A stretch of 64,000 nucleotides of DNA from Paramecium pentaurelia (Eukaryota; Ciliophora; Oligohymenophorea; Peniculida; Parameciidae): positions 250,113 through 314,112 of the forward strand of contig CAJJDO010000140.1 of assembly GCA_905183005.1 (NCBI GenBank), in the 5' to 3' direction. Under the pieces are notes generated by a model that was not told where the DNA came from, did not search any database, and was given only the letters and a program-made list of their open reading frames with translations. Below, in pieces: positions 1 through 11,130 of this stretch (its first letter is position 1; every line of letters begins with the position of its first letter). A program made the position numbers and the translations under genes.

Positions 1-106
1 TATAAAGATAATCATCAAGTCTAATGTTTAGTTTATATTTTTTTTAATGAAATTTAACAAATGAGTTTGTATATAGTTAATCATATATCCAAAAATAATA
101 AATTAT

Positions 107-811
107 TCATATTAAGAAGATTTACTTTTACATGAATAATGGTGATTCATTAACTATGTCTTAATGACATCCTTTGACAATTTATTTTTTCATAAGAAAA
201 TTATTTTGGATAGCTACCAATTGATCATCACTCATTAATTTACTATTATATCCAGCAAATAATTTATTGGATCCTTTTCGATTGACTTAAGTTGATCCAT
301 GGATATCTTGACTTACTCGAATTCCATAAGCAGTTTGTATTTCTGAAGTATGATTATATATTTAAGAGAGTGTTTCTGTATTGTATTAGAATTACTTCAG
401 ACAAAGCATAAGATCATTAAGTAAAAGGATTTTGGGTTAAAATTTGCCAAATGATATTTCCTATTACTTTTGTTTATTAATTTGAATTTCTAAATTACTA
501 TATAGTTATCGTGTTTCTTGAGGTGGAACAATTTTTTCTTATTCTGATATTTTCCTTTATGGTTTTAAATTAAATGCTGTTAATCCAATAAGAGCATTTT
601 ATTTAACTATCAAAGGTGGTTTAGTGGGTTAAGAATTGACTCTTTGGTGATGAGATGTGGATTAGAAAATTAATTATTTGATTTCAGTATCAGTTGCTTT
701 GGATTATAATGATGTGATTATCTTATCAAGTGTATTCTTCAATGTTTATGTTATGTATTACTGATTTTTAATGTAATTAAGAAATGTAATAAAGGCTTCT
801 CTAAGTTCCAT
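107..811 (-). CDS. Unknown glutamine/asparagine-rich protein, 234 aa
   Basis: An uninterrupted ciliate-code frame runs from ATG (complement of 809-811) to TGA (complement of 107-109), 235 codons without introns. The protein starts MELREAFITFLNYIK and is rich in Gln, Asn, Lys and Ser with no membrane segment or signal peptide. Residues 1-60 look helical; the rest is low-complexity with a conserved-looking stretch around LLLNDLMLCLKQFQ. I do not recognise a family. It is divergently arranged with the pseudokinase gene at 823, only 11 bases between the two ATGs, so the two must share a tiny promoter region. Coding status is well supported by the long TGA-free frame; function is unknown. Confidence 0.75.
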
Positions 812-822
812 TAATTAATTTA

Positions 823-1992
823 ATGAAAAGTGTGGAACAGTTATTTCCTCAATATGAAATTGTCAATATACTTAAATAAAACTAATTTAAGAAGTCAATT
901 ATAGTAAAAAGAAGTGGTTATTATTACATGTTGAGAATATTTACATTAGAAGGTATTCCAAAAGATAGAGTATAAAGTATAATTAAAATACTCTCTAAGT
1001 TATCTAATCATAAAAATTCACATATTATTAAGTTTTATGAAGCATCTTTTGATTAAGATATGAAATATTTAGGGTATTAGTGTAAATATATTTGATGATT
1101 AGAATAGTAAGTGATTATTTGGATAAATAATATGAATATCCTATGAATGAACAAATAATTTGGAAGGTAATATAAGAAGTATCAATATTATTTATATAGA
1201 TATCATAAGCCTTATAATTATATCATCCTAAAAGAGTTCATGGGAAATTGTAATTATCAAATATATTTTAAACTCAAACAAATACTATATTAGGAGAGAT
1301 GAATATTCTTTTTTATTTACATTAACAAAATTATACTGATACATATTTATTGGCTCCAGAATTCATCAGAACATAAACATATAATTATAAATCTGATATT
1401 TGGATGATTGGATATATGTTATATTAGATGATGTTCAAAGATCCATTAATAGTAGCTAACAATGTTGATGTTTTATAAAAGAAAATTCTAAAAGGAATTC
1501 ATATAACATACAATCCTAATTACAGTCTTAATTTAAATAATTTATTAAAGTTGATGTTATGTTATGATCCTGAACTTAGACCTAATATTGAATAAATCTT
1601 TATATATACCTAATAAGCTTAATGTTCTTAAGATGAAATCAATTTGAATAGAATTCTACCAAAATTTAAAATAGATAAATTGGTATTATACAAAAAGAGA
1701 ATTGAATAAAGACAAAAACCTATTTAGAATATTATATATTTAAGTTAAGATCATTACAAATAACCTTATTTCCCTCCTTCTAAGGTCAAAAAGTACAATT
1801 AACAATCAAAATCTAAATTACTTACTTCAGTTTCAGATTTACATTATGTATAAAAAACTATGTATTCATTATCATTGCCAAAAGTATTAAATTATTAATT
1901 TAGTAAATTAAATATTAAAGAGAGTCTTGAATAATTTGATATGTTATTTAATATTATTATTAGATTCTAGTCTATAAACTAAATAATAGTAA
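823..1992 (+). CDS. Protein kinase-like pseudokinase (3' end cut by assembly gap)
   Basis: Reading with the ciliate code from ATG 823 and removing a 29-nt intron (1074-1102) gives a kinase fold: N-lobe start PQYEIVNIL, a degenerate beta3 YYYMLRIF where the ATP-binding lysine is expected, HGKLQLSN in place of the HRDLKPEN catalytic loop, LAPEFI as the APE motif and DIWMIGYMLYQ as the F-helix aspartate. The HRD aspartate, DFG and glycine loop are missing, so catalysis is unlikely. The frame reaches the single N at 1993; the same sequence restarts at 1994 and there reaches TGA at 3069-3071. Joining at the overlap gives 384 codons, that is 383 aa. It could be a scaffold or regulatory pseudokinase; partner unknown. 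Confidence 0.8.
926..1992. repeat. First copy of exact 1067-bp duplication (assembly overlap)
   Basis: Bases 926-1992 recur without visible change at 1994-3060, separated by one N at 1993. Identical copies that include an intron and abut a single N are typical of two contigs whose overlapping ends were concatenated instead of merged. Confidence 0.9.
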
Positions 1993-1993
1993 N

Positions 1994-3071
1994 ACATGTT
2001 GAGAATATTTACATTAGAAGGTATTCCAAAAGATAGAGTATAAAGTATAATTAAAATACTCTCTAAGTTATCTAATCATAAAAATTCACATATTATTAAG
2101 TTTTATGAAGCATCTTTTGATTAAGATATGAAATATTTAGGGTATTAGTGTAAATATATTTGATGATTAGAATAGTAAGTGATTATTTGGATAAATAATA
2201 TGAATATCCTATGAATGAACAAATAATTTGGAAGGTAATATAAGAAGTATCAATATTATTTATATAGATATCATAAGCCTTATAATTATATCATCCTAAA
2301 AGAGTTCATGGGAAATTGTAATTATCAAATATATTTTAAACTCAAACAAATACTATATTAGGAGAGATGAATATTCTTTTTTATTTACATTAACAAAATT
2401 ATACTGATACATATTTATTGGCTCCAGAATTCATCAGAACATAAACATATAATTATAAATCTGATATTTGGATGATTGGATATATGTTATATTAGATGAT
2501 GTTCAAAGATCCATTAATAGTAGCTAACAATGTTGATGTTTTATAAAAGAAAATTCTAAAAGGAATTCATATAACATACAATCCTAATTACAGTCTTAAT
2601 TTAAATAATTTATTAAAGTTGATGTTATGTTATGATCCTGAACTTAGACCTAATATTGAATAAATCTTTATATATACCTAATAAGCTTAATGTTCTTAAG
2701 ATGAAATCAATTTGAATAGAATTCTACCAAAATTTAAAATAGATAAATTGGTATTATACAAAAAGAGAATTGAATAAAGACAAAAACCTATTTAGAATAT
2801 TATATATTTAAGTTAAGATCATTACAAATAACCTTATTTCCCTCCTTCTAAGGTCAAAAAGTACAATTAACAATCAAAATCTAAATTACTTACTTCAGTT
2901 TCAGATTTACATTATGTATAAAAAACTATGTATTCATTATCATTGCCAAAAGTATTAAATTATTAATTTAGTAAATTAAATATTAAAGAGAGTCTTGAAT
3001 AATTTGATATGTTATTTAATATTATTATTAGATTCTAGTCTATAAACTAAATAATAGTAACAATAAATTGA
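1994..3071 (+). pseudogene. Duplicate of pseudokinase 3' portion, carrying its true stop
   Basis: This is the second copy of 926-1992, followed by 11 further bases that supply the natural end of the pseudokinase (GTA ACA ATA AAT TGA, stop 3069-3071). It begins inside the N-lobe, at a methionine codon that is internal in the intact gene. I regard it as an assembly artefact rather than a tandem gene duplication. Its value is that it shows the real C-terminus of the gene starting at 823. Confidence 0.8.
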
Positions 3072-3211
3072 GAATCTTATTAGAATTTAAAAAAACATTG
3101 TATAAACAACAAAAAGAAAGAGTACTAATTAATTTGTATTTCTCAATAAATTCTGTTGAACAAATGTAATTTTATTGATATTTATGTTTTTGTTAATTTT
3201 ATAATTAAATT

Positions 3212-3925
3212 ATGAAGCAGAGATACTAAAATGAAAATTATCACAGTAATATCTATACTCATCGATCAGAAAGATCTAGTAGTTCTAACATCTTATAAGA
3301 TTTAACTAACAATAGTATTTTGTTAAAATTAAATCAAATAGGACAATTATTATTTACTAAAAAACCTATTCGTGGAAATAGATAACCTAAACAAGATTTG
3401 TTATTAAATGAACATGATATTCAATTACAATAGAACAGATTATACAAACAAAAAAAAATATAATAACTAAAAATTTAGTTATAAACTTTAAAATAGAATT
3501 ATGATAAATAAGCAATATCATAATTTAATTTACATAAAACTATTGATAACACGGTAAAAAAGTTACTTGAACTCAAAACTTAAATTAATATCAATCATAT
3601 AGAGGAACCATGGTAAGATATAATTAAAATGGAAAAAGATATATCTGGGAATGAAGAAAATATTATTAAATAAATGCCTATTTAGAATTTCAATGAAGTT
3701 ATATCAGGCCATTAGTTAACTATTTTAGAATTAGTTTCTTAGTAGTAGAATTTGCAACAATAGAATTATTGGATTGCTTAAATGAAACTGTTACATGAAA
3801 CTTTTATTTAAAAAAATTTAACTATTGGATAGATACTCAAACCTAAAGAAATTCCAGAAAATTTAGAATAATCAATTGAGATCTCTTATGAAGAATTTAC
3901 TTAATCATTTGGCAAAAAGTGCTGA
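3212..3925 (+). CDS. Unknown coiled-coil protein, 237 aa
   Basis: A single ciliate-code exon from ATG 3212 to TGA 3923-3925. The protein is rich in Gln, Lys, Leu and Asn; residues about 65-125 (LLLNEHDIQLQQNRLYKQKK and following) look like a coiled coil and a second helical, glutamine-rich segment lies near residues 165-200. No catalytic motif, signal peptide or membrane segment is visible. It follows the pseudokinase gene by about 140 bases on the same strand and precedes the next gene by 29 bases. I do not recognise the family. The start is the first ATG after in-frame stops. Confidence 0.75.
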
Positions 3926-3954
3926 TTTATAAAATTAATTAATTTATTATTTTA

Positions 3955-5401
3955 ATGGATTCTGAATTTGATGAAATAATGAAAATATTTAGAACAAATC
4001 TACCTTATGAAGAAGTACAATCTATTATTTCTTCATACCTTGAGAAATTGCAAATTGAATATTTTAAGAATATAGAATCTGAAGAATATAAAGTAATAAA
4101 TTGATCTATTATTAAAAGAAAGCTTTTAAAATTGCAAAGAAAATTTGTGTATTATTGCAATAGAATCTTAAGTGTCTTTGCTTAAAGATTTAAAATTAAC
4201 TTCCAAATATTAAAGATATTAAAGACATGATTATTACAATCTTAGATGATTATAGATAGTTCTCAGATTCAGAAATAAGTTAAATGTTTGATGTCAAAAT
4301 TAAATTAAAAAAAAATGATGATGTTTTACCATTTGAGTTGAAAAGGTTATAAGAGTTCTTAGAGTAATACTTAAATCATAAAATAGAGATCATTTATTTA
4401 TTTTAATTTCATTTGTTAATAATATTGGTGCAATTGAGATTCTAAGAAAAAAGACTTAAATTGGGCTAAATTATATTTGTAGAGCTTTATCAATCCGATC
4501 TTATCTGATGACAAAAAATTTATTTATTTATCAATAGATTCAGTTGTAATTAAATATCTGTTTTGCATTAAATAAAAATTAATAACCTTAGCAAGCTATT
4601 TAATTGATTACAATACCTATGTAGATTTTAGAAGCATTAAATTAAGACAACAAAACTCATGATTTTCTTATTAAGAATAGAATTATTTTTTCATTAATTG
4701 AATATTCAATTAACAATAACTAAAAGGCAATGATTCCATATCCAAAAGAAATACCACCTTATTAAATACATTATCATTTACTTTTGGGATATTAATTCTT
4801 TGCATAAGTTTTTGAACTTTTAGGAAAGTATAGTAATGATTTTATACAATTTTAATTAGAACTAAATCTTAATAAGAATGTTAATAATACTATAATAGAA
4901 TGTATGATGAATATAAAAGAATGAATTCTAAGGCATTTGAATTATTGAAATAGAAACAAGAATTATTAGCATAATTATAATAGAAGACATCAAGATAGAA
5001 TACATAATAGAAATAGGAGTAACAAAAAACAGAAACAATTTAAGTAGAAAAAGAGGATATATTAAGTGAAAGAGAGTAAGATGATAATTCAATTGTATTT
5101 TTTTAATCTTGGGAAGATGATTCCTTTAATGTAGCAATGAATTTAAGAGAAGAATAAGAGTAATTTTAATAAATATCATTTTAGTTGTTTGGAGATTATA
5201 ATTTATTCTGTTGAGATAGGATTTACAAAAAAATTGTATGTTTCACTATTAGACTTAAGAGGAGATTATAAGGATATATAGACTTATTAAAATATATTTA
5301 ATCAAATTTAAGTAATAGATTTGGAGAGAGCATAATTTGATTTAATTAATTAGAAATGGTATGAAACAATATCTGGTTGTATGCATAGAATAGCTAATTG
5401 A
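3955..5401 (+). CDS. Unknown 446-aa protein with four short introns
   Basis: The model starts MDSEFDEIMKIFRTN and uses introns of 26, 23, 32 and 25 nt; the remaining length is exactly 447 codons, which supports it. The middle of the protein (VIRVLRVILKSQNRDHLFIL, then MIPYPKEIPPYQIHYHLLLG) is helical and hydrophobic-patterned, and residues around 290-360 form a Lys/Gln-rich coiled coil followed by an acidic stretch. The C-terminus reads EIGFTKKLYVSLLDLRGDY and ends GCMHRIAN. No family is recognised. Two of the introns end in AAAAG rather than the usual TAG, so exact splice sites there are less sure. Stop TGA is 19 bases before the F-box gene. Confidence 0.65.
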
Positions 5402-5419
5402 AATGATATAATTAATTTT

Positions 5420-5884
5420 ATGTTTAAAATCTTACCAAGACATATTGTTTTGAACATCTTGTAATACTTAAGTATTTAAGACATTTTGAGAATGAGAAGA
5501 GTTAGCAGATAATTATGGATGATAATTTAGGCTCATTATCAAATGAGTTTGTTATAATGTAGTTCTTAGATTGATTTGTCAAAATATAAGGTTATAGGAG
5601 TAATGTTGTAGATTGTGGCTAAGGATTCAGGAATGAGTAAGCATAAACCAATGCAAAACTATTTGATGAAGTTGCATAGTGGAAGAATAGAATTGTCTTA
5701 TTATGATAGTGCCTATTAAAAAATAGGATAAGATTAAATAGTGTATGTTGTTTAGAAGGGAAAGGAAAAGGAAATCATTCGAAATTTAGAAATTATAGGA
5801 GTATATCCATAATCAATTAGTGTGTATCCAAATTCTTCATCATGTAAAATACTATCAATTTTATGTATGATACTTTATATGTGA
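5420..5884 (+). CDS. Short F-box protein, 154 aa
   Basis: ATG 5420 opens a single exon to TGA 5882-5884. Residues 2-35 carry an F-box: LPRHIVLNILQYLSIQDILR followed by MRRVSRQLW. F-box proteins bind Skp1 and bring substrates to SCF ubiquitin ligases. No leucine-rich or WD repeats follow; the rest (about 110 aa) has no recognisable substrate-binding domain, so the target is unknown. The gene is the same strand and frame as its upstream neighbour, separated from it by one TGA and 18 bases, so a read-through or missed intron joining the two genes is possible, though the ATG immediately before the F-box argues for an independent gene. Confidence 0.7.
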
Positions 5885-6001
5885 TCAAATTATGCTATTC
5901 TTATATAATATAAAGTCATGAATGGATTGTCATTAAATATATGTATAATTAAGTATAATATATCAATTGATTCTATTTTGATTTTTTATTAATTACAAAA
6001 A

Positions 6002-6988
6002 ATGTCAATCAATTCATCACATATCTCAGTATAAGTTGGTCAATATTATGAGGGAGAAGGAGCTTGGAGTTTGAGGTATTATTAGATTGTTATATATCTT
6101 AGTTTGAAGGCTCTTATTAATAAATAAGCTGCAACATAACAATTAGAATAGTTATAAAAATAAACAGGTGGTAATTTGGATACAGAATGGGGATTTGTAT
6201 TAGGTTTAAAGACAATAGATGGAAAGGCTTAAGAATTATAGAAATTTTTAAATGAGAAATTTAAGCCAATTCTTGAAGAAGATAATATTGTAATGAAAAG
6301 TCATAGTGAAGGAACAACTTTATGGTTGTCATTTTAATTAAAACCTGATGAATTGGAAGAAATAAAAGAAGGATTTAATATGGTCTTTGCTTAAGGTAAA
6401 GATATGATTTATTTAAAATAATATTAGGTTTAGAAGAATTTGCTGAAAAGAATGAAAATTCAATATAAATGTTATTGTCATCTAATACAGATTTTACATT
6501 TGCAGGTGAACTTTTAAAAAAAGGTGATAGATTAATGTCAGTAGTTATGAAAAGTTTGAAATTTGTTATGAAATTTGATGTTGCTTAAGATTTTGCATAA
6601 ACAATAAAAAATGTACTTGAAAATCTTGAACCTGATGCTGCAAATGAACCACCAATGAATTTGTTTTTAAAGTTTAAGAATTTTAAAGTGGATTTAGAAT
6701 TCAAGAGTTCTGATGAATGTCCTGAATTTATTAAATAAAATGGATTTTTTGGAAAAAAGATGTAAAAATGGATTTAAGATGGAGATGCAGCTGTATAAGA
6801 TGAAGAAGCAATAGCAATTTTTAAACAAATTTAAGAAGTAATCATTAAAATAATTGTAGAATTTACCAAATATGGAAACAGATTTCTATTTTACAATTCC
6901 AAATTTCTTGGCTATTAGTGGAAATGCTAAATTACCAGGTATTGCTTAATTCTTATTGGATTATGGAAATTTTATAGATAAATTGTGA
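6002..6988 (+). CDS. Unknown acidic 301-aa protein, three introns
   Basis: ATG 6002 to TGA 6986-6988 with introns at 6076-6102 (27 nt), 6396-6427 (32 nt) and 6838-6859 (22 nt); 302 codons remain exactly. The protein starts MSINSSHISVQVGQYYEGEG and is acidic, with alternating strand-like and helical segments such as FKNFKVDLEFKSSDECPEF and DFYFTIPNFLAISGNAKLPG. No signal peptide, membrane segment or catalytic motif is visible. It resembles no family I can name. Neighbours are an F-box gene upstream and a secreted small protein downstream, all on the plus strand. Confidence 0.75.
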
Positions 6989-7038
6989 TATCATTACGAT
7001 ATTTCATTGTTAAAATATTAATATAATTCAATAATTTA

Positions 7039-7530
7039 ATGTTTACTTTATTATTAATTCCATTTGTTAATGCTCTATTCTCTGGTTTAGAGTATGTCTA
7101 AGTGATATCTTAAATGGAATATTCAGCATATACTTTTAGAGGTGTCATAACAGTGATTCCATAAACAAATAATATCTTATTATGGAAATGTCATGATCTA
7201 GAAGAAGCAATCCCAAATGTTTAATTTAATCTTTTAGAAAATGGAACAATATTGAAGCTAGATGATTTTAATCTATAATATGAATATGAAGTTAAACCTA
7301 ATCCTTAATTTATATTTACATACTAGGATTCCACGTAAGGAAAATTAGTAATTGATTATTTAACATTCAAAAATCCAGAATATGCACTTAAATTAAAGCA
7401 AATTGTTGATCGAGTAATTATAGACGAGTATACAGTTGATTGGGATACTGTTCATTACAATTTACATGGTCTTTAAGACAATCTAGTATAGTTTTGTAAG
7501 AAACATTAAGATTATAAAACAGAGTTGTGA
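7039..7530 (+). CDS. Small secreted or ER-lumen protein, 163 aa
   Basis: A single exon of 164 codons. Residues 1-16 (MFTLLLIPFVNALFSG) form a clear signal peptide; no further hydrophobic segment follows, so the mature protein should be soluble in the secretory pathway or outside the cell. The mature part is mixed strand/helix with few cysteines (two seen). It ends KKHQDYKTEL, which is weakly like an ER-retention tail (TEL rather than KDEL), so ER residence is possible but not shown. The family is not recognised. Confidence 0.75.
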
Positions 7531-7641
7531 ATTATAAAAATTAAATCAAATAAATATAATCATATCCTCTTTCATGTTTGCTTATTAATTTCTTTAATAA
7601 TTATTTAACTCTTTAAATTTATCTCATTTTATTAGTAGTCA

Positions 7642-8222
7642 TCAATTTTACTTGAATCTTAGATCATTCTTAATCAATTCTTATACATTTAATTTTAATG
7701 AAGCACCTAAAAATTAGAAACTACTTAAAATCTTCAAACTTACTTTGAACAATATAATTCAATTTCTTTTGCATTATAATTCAAAGTACCATCTAATATA
7801 ATTTCATTCAAAATCTCTATATCAGTATCAATATATTTATAATTAATATTCTCTTAAGACTTTTAGACTTTTAAATTATTATCTATTTTAGAATAAGTCT
7901 TTTTCTTAGTAGTATAACATTTTTTTGTATTAATATATTTACATAAAAGATTTTATCAGGAACTTTACTGCATTTTGATATTAGATACAACCTTAACAGT
8001 ATTTCTATATTTTATTAAAATTCTGGTACTAAATTGTATTGATCTGTGTATAATTGATCAAATATGATTTGTACAGAATCTATTAAAATTCTTAGACTAT
8101 CCTTAAAGATCACTTTTGTAACAATTTATCAACATGATTATAATTTACTTTAAATTCTATTTAGATACTTACAAGAATTAGGTTGCTTTTATAAATATCT
8201 AGTCTATATTAATATATAGCAT
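7642..8222 (-). CDS. Unknown 157-aa protein, four short introns
   Basis: Read on the complement from ATG (8220-8222) to TGA (7642-7644). Introns of 25, 21, 38 and 23 nt leave 158 codons exactly. The protein contains a helical stretch IFKDSLRILIDSVQIIFDQL followed by YLISKCSKVPDKIF and an acidic segment IDTDIEILNEIILDGTLNYN. No known domain is recognised. It lies convergent with the secreted-protein gene (about 110 bases apart) and downstream of the ubiquitin protease on the same strand. The 38-nt intron is at the long end for this genome. Confidence 0.55.
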
Positions 8223-8329
8223 TCTTTTTTCTCAGATCAAATAAAATTCGAATAAGAATACTAGAATAGAATTACTTTAATAATTATATTATATAAAAAA
8301 AGGATTACTCTTAATATTAATTCATATAA

Positions 8330-9781
8330 TCAAAAAAGTTATTAATAAAACAAAATATAACTTTGTTATTATTATACATCCATTTTATTTGCTTATTTAA
8401 TTCGTTAATCATTAAATAACCACCATTTGTGTTATCTTCTACCATATGAATAATAATGTCCTTATTCTAAGGAACCAGAATGAACAATTACTCCAATTAG
8501 TTTGTATTCTGTATTACAGAAATTAGATTCAATTGAAAATTTAATTTGTTAAGTTATTTTAGTCTATTTAGGAAAAAACTTAAATCTTTTTAAGTGTAAT
8601 ATAAGATATCTAGGTAAATTAGTTATTCTTGTTTTTTTTATTGCTATTTTTTTCTTATGACAATTATCACACTGATAATCTTAAATTAATTCATCTTTTA
8701 AAAACTCTTCTAAAGATTGATTTACTGTAGATACTTTTGTCAAAGCTAAAGATAATGTTAGAAATTCCTCTGTGATTACAGATTTATGTTTACAATTCTT
8801 ACAAATTAATTCACTTACTATCTAACCTTTTAGATACTTCTTTACAACATTCTCTAATTTTGGTTACTATTTTTTTTCATTCTCCTTATTTACTTCTATA
8901 ATTTCATCTTCCATCATTGATATCAAGTATAACAGAAACTCTTATGCATCATGCTGATACTTTGGATTGAACTTCTTACATATTGTAGTTCTCAAATTGT
9001 TTATTTTAATATAGTCACTCTAAGCATCTCGCATTTATAATAGCATCTCCTTATAACCTTGACAATATAGCATTTTCTACCCATTATGTCTATTTATACT
9101 GTTTAATATAAAATGATTCAATTCCTGAATGCACATCAAACACTAAAGAATTGAGTGCATATAGCAAAAAAATAACTCATTTTTCATCCCTTTAATTGGA
9201 ATTTCTGATGGAAGCTCTTATTATGATATACTTGACATCATGCTTATATCAGCTGATTTTGCTCTATCTGTTGTTGATGAAATAGCAGATACTGGAGATG
9301 GAGGTATCTTATCTTCCAAGAGTTCAGGACCACCACCGTATTCTTCTAACAAAAATTTCCAAACTGTATCAGTCAATACAAAATAATCTCTATTACGAAT
9401 TGGCTCTTTGATTTATAATAAAGGTGTATTATCAATTGGACCTGGTAGAGTATTTGAATTTTCATAAAGGTAATTTGTATATTTCAAAGCCCAAGTTCCA
9501 TTTAATCTATAACAAATTGGTTCATAATTCTTTTTAATGTTAACTAATCTTTTTATTAATTAACATTCTAATTCTCTTCTTGCATTTCCTTAAGCACATC
9601 TGAATTGTAATAATAACCCTAGAATTTATGGACCTTCCATTGAAAATGATGGTGCTTTTTTAGGAGGAAATTATGGTACATGCTAATTGATGGAGCTGCT
9701 TTTGTTATACTATTTATTACATTACTTATCCTCCTCATTGAGATTTTCACTATTATTGTCATTGTCTCTAAATTGTTGCAT
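8330..9781 (-). CDS. Ubiquitin-specific protease (DUSP + UCH domains), 483 aa
   Basis: A single exon of 484 codons. N-terminal residues about 70-150 resemble a DUSP domain (WALKYTNYLYENSNTLPG, RNRDYFVLTDTVWKFLLEEY). The peptidase C19 domain follows: Cys box with CYMHSILQCLM (catalytic Cys; the usual GLxNLGNT is replaced by GMKNELFF), YQHDAQEFLLYLISMM, two CxxC pairs (CKNCKH, CDNCHKK) of the zinc-ribbon, LPRYLILHLKRFKFF, and the His box GHYYSYGRRQHKWWLFND with catalytic His and Asn/Asp. All catalytic residues are present, so it should cleave ubiquitin. The closest general type is USP4/USP11/USP15-like. Stop TGA is 8330-8332. Confidence 0.92.
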
Positions 9782-10384
9782 TTTAATATAAAAACTTAAT
9801 AACAAATAAAATAGCAACCAACCAAAAAATATATTGTTATTATCTATTTAAATATATATATTCCAGAATGAATGTAACTAATTTTTTTAATTATTTATTG
9901 TTCAATTTTAAAACAAAGCTTAAGATCAATAATCCATTTGAGTAATTTAATAATAAATATATTATTATCACCTACAAAATTATATATTTTGAATTAAAAT
10001 ACAGAAATATTATGAAAAATTATATTTAATTACTTTTTTTTCATAAATAAAATAATGGGCCAAATTATATTAGATTAATATTCTTTATCATTTTAAGTAA
10101 ATTTCTATATTTTCAATTGATATTCCTTTTATTGAAGTGTTACTATTCGTAAAGATTAAGAATATTTAAAAAAAAATACATAAAAAATTATTTTAAACTT
10201 TTATTAGTACAGACATAATTTATTATACAATAATAATATAGCTATCATATCAATTGTTCTATAAACTAGTTAGAAGCTTTTTCTAAAATAATGATATTTT
10301 TTATAAAATTTTTTTAACATATTCTAAAATATAGTTTAGCAGTTCAATCATATGAAACTGATTTCCTTATACTTATATTTAAAT
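9782..10384. other. Intergenic, no gene seen
   Basis: About 600 bases of very A+T-rich sequence upstream of the ubiquitin protease gene. Frames are short and TGA-interrupted on both strands, and no RNA-like structure stands out. Confidence 0.5.
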
Positions 10385-11025
10385 TATACTATTCTAATCT
10401 AAGATGTAAATAATATAATCTTTAAGTACATATAAGAATATAATAAGTTAGAATTCTAAATGTAATTCCAAAAAATATCAAGATTTGAAAATAAATATAA
10501 ACAAGTTAAATGAAAATACTCTTATAAAAATATATACCCTGATTATTTATGGGTTATTATATCAAGGGATATCAATAGAAAAAGAGAAGTCAAAGCTATT
10601 AAAGACAATTATAGAATAAAGTTATAGCTGATGAGTTTATAAAAAAAAAATGCTGAATGAAAAAAATGATAAATAGGAAATGATTATGATTGTTTATCCA
10701 ACTAAACTTAATTTAAAAAAGTATCATTGTTACAAGGGAATAAAATAAATAAAGATTCAATAATAACTTTTATAGAGCTATTTCTTATTAATTCAATAAA
10801 AATAATGTTTTGATGTCCTTAAGATTAAGAAGATTATTGCTTAACAGTTTTTTTATTCAATGTAAAATATAATATAAATAAAGTATTTCATTTTTAAAAG
10901 ATAAAAAGTCTAGAATTTTATTCAATTTAAATCTAGATAGTTTAGAATTCTGGAATTAAGAATTGCTTATTTGTTTTTGATGATATATAGAGTATAGAAC
11001 AATATTGAAAAATATAAGCAGTTAT
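10385..11025 (+). pseudogene. Degenerate coding stretch with in-frame TGA codons
   Basis: Protein-like sequence is readable here but not as an intact gene. One frame gives DVNNIIFKYIQEYNKLEFQ, a TGA, then PDYLWVIISRDINRKREVK and KLQLMSLQKKNAE before another TGA. Further on, FKKVSLLQGNKINKDSI and, in the same frame after a TGA, CPQDQEDYCLTVFLFN and NCLFVFDDIQSIEQY. No short GT...AG intron removes the TGA codons cleanly. It could be a decayed gene or one with sequencing errors. I cannot assign a family. Confidence 0.35.
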
Positions 11026-11130
11026 TTATTTAAATATATATAATAATAAAAAAGATTTGAAATTTTGAGAGAGCAACAATCACAAGAATTATGAATTTTC
11101 AATACTTTGTTTTCTAAATAAAACTATAAA

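Noticed and set aside
926..3060. Tandem gene duplication of a kinase
   Set aside because: Copies are exactly identical, include the intron, and are joined by a single N, so contig overlap is far more likely than biology.
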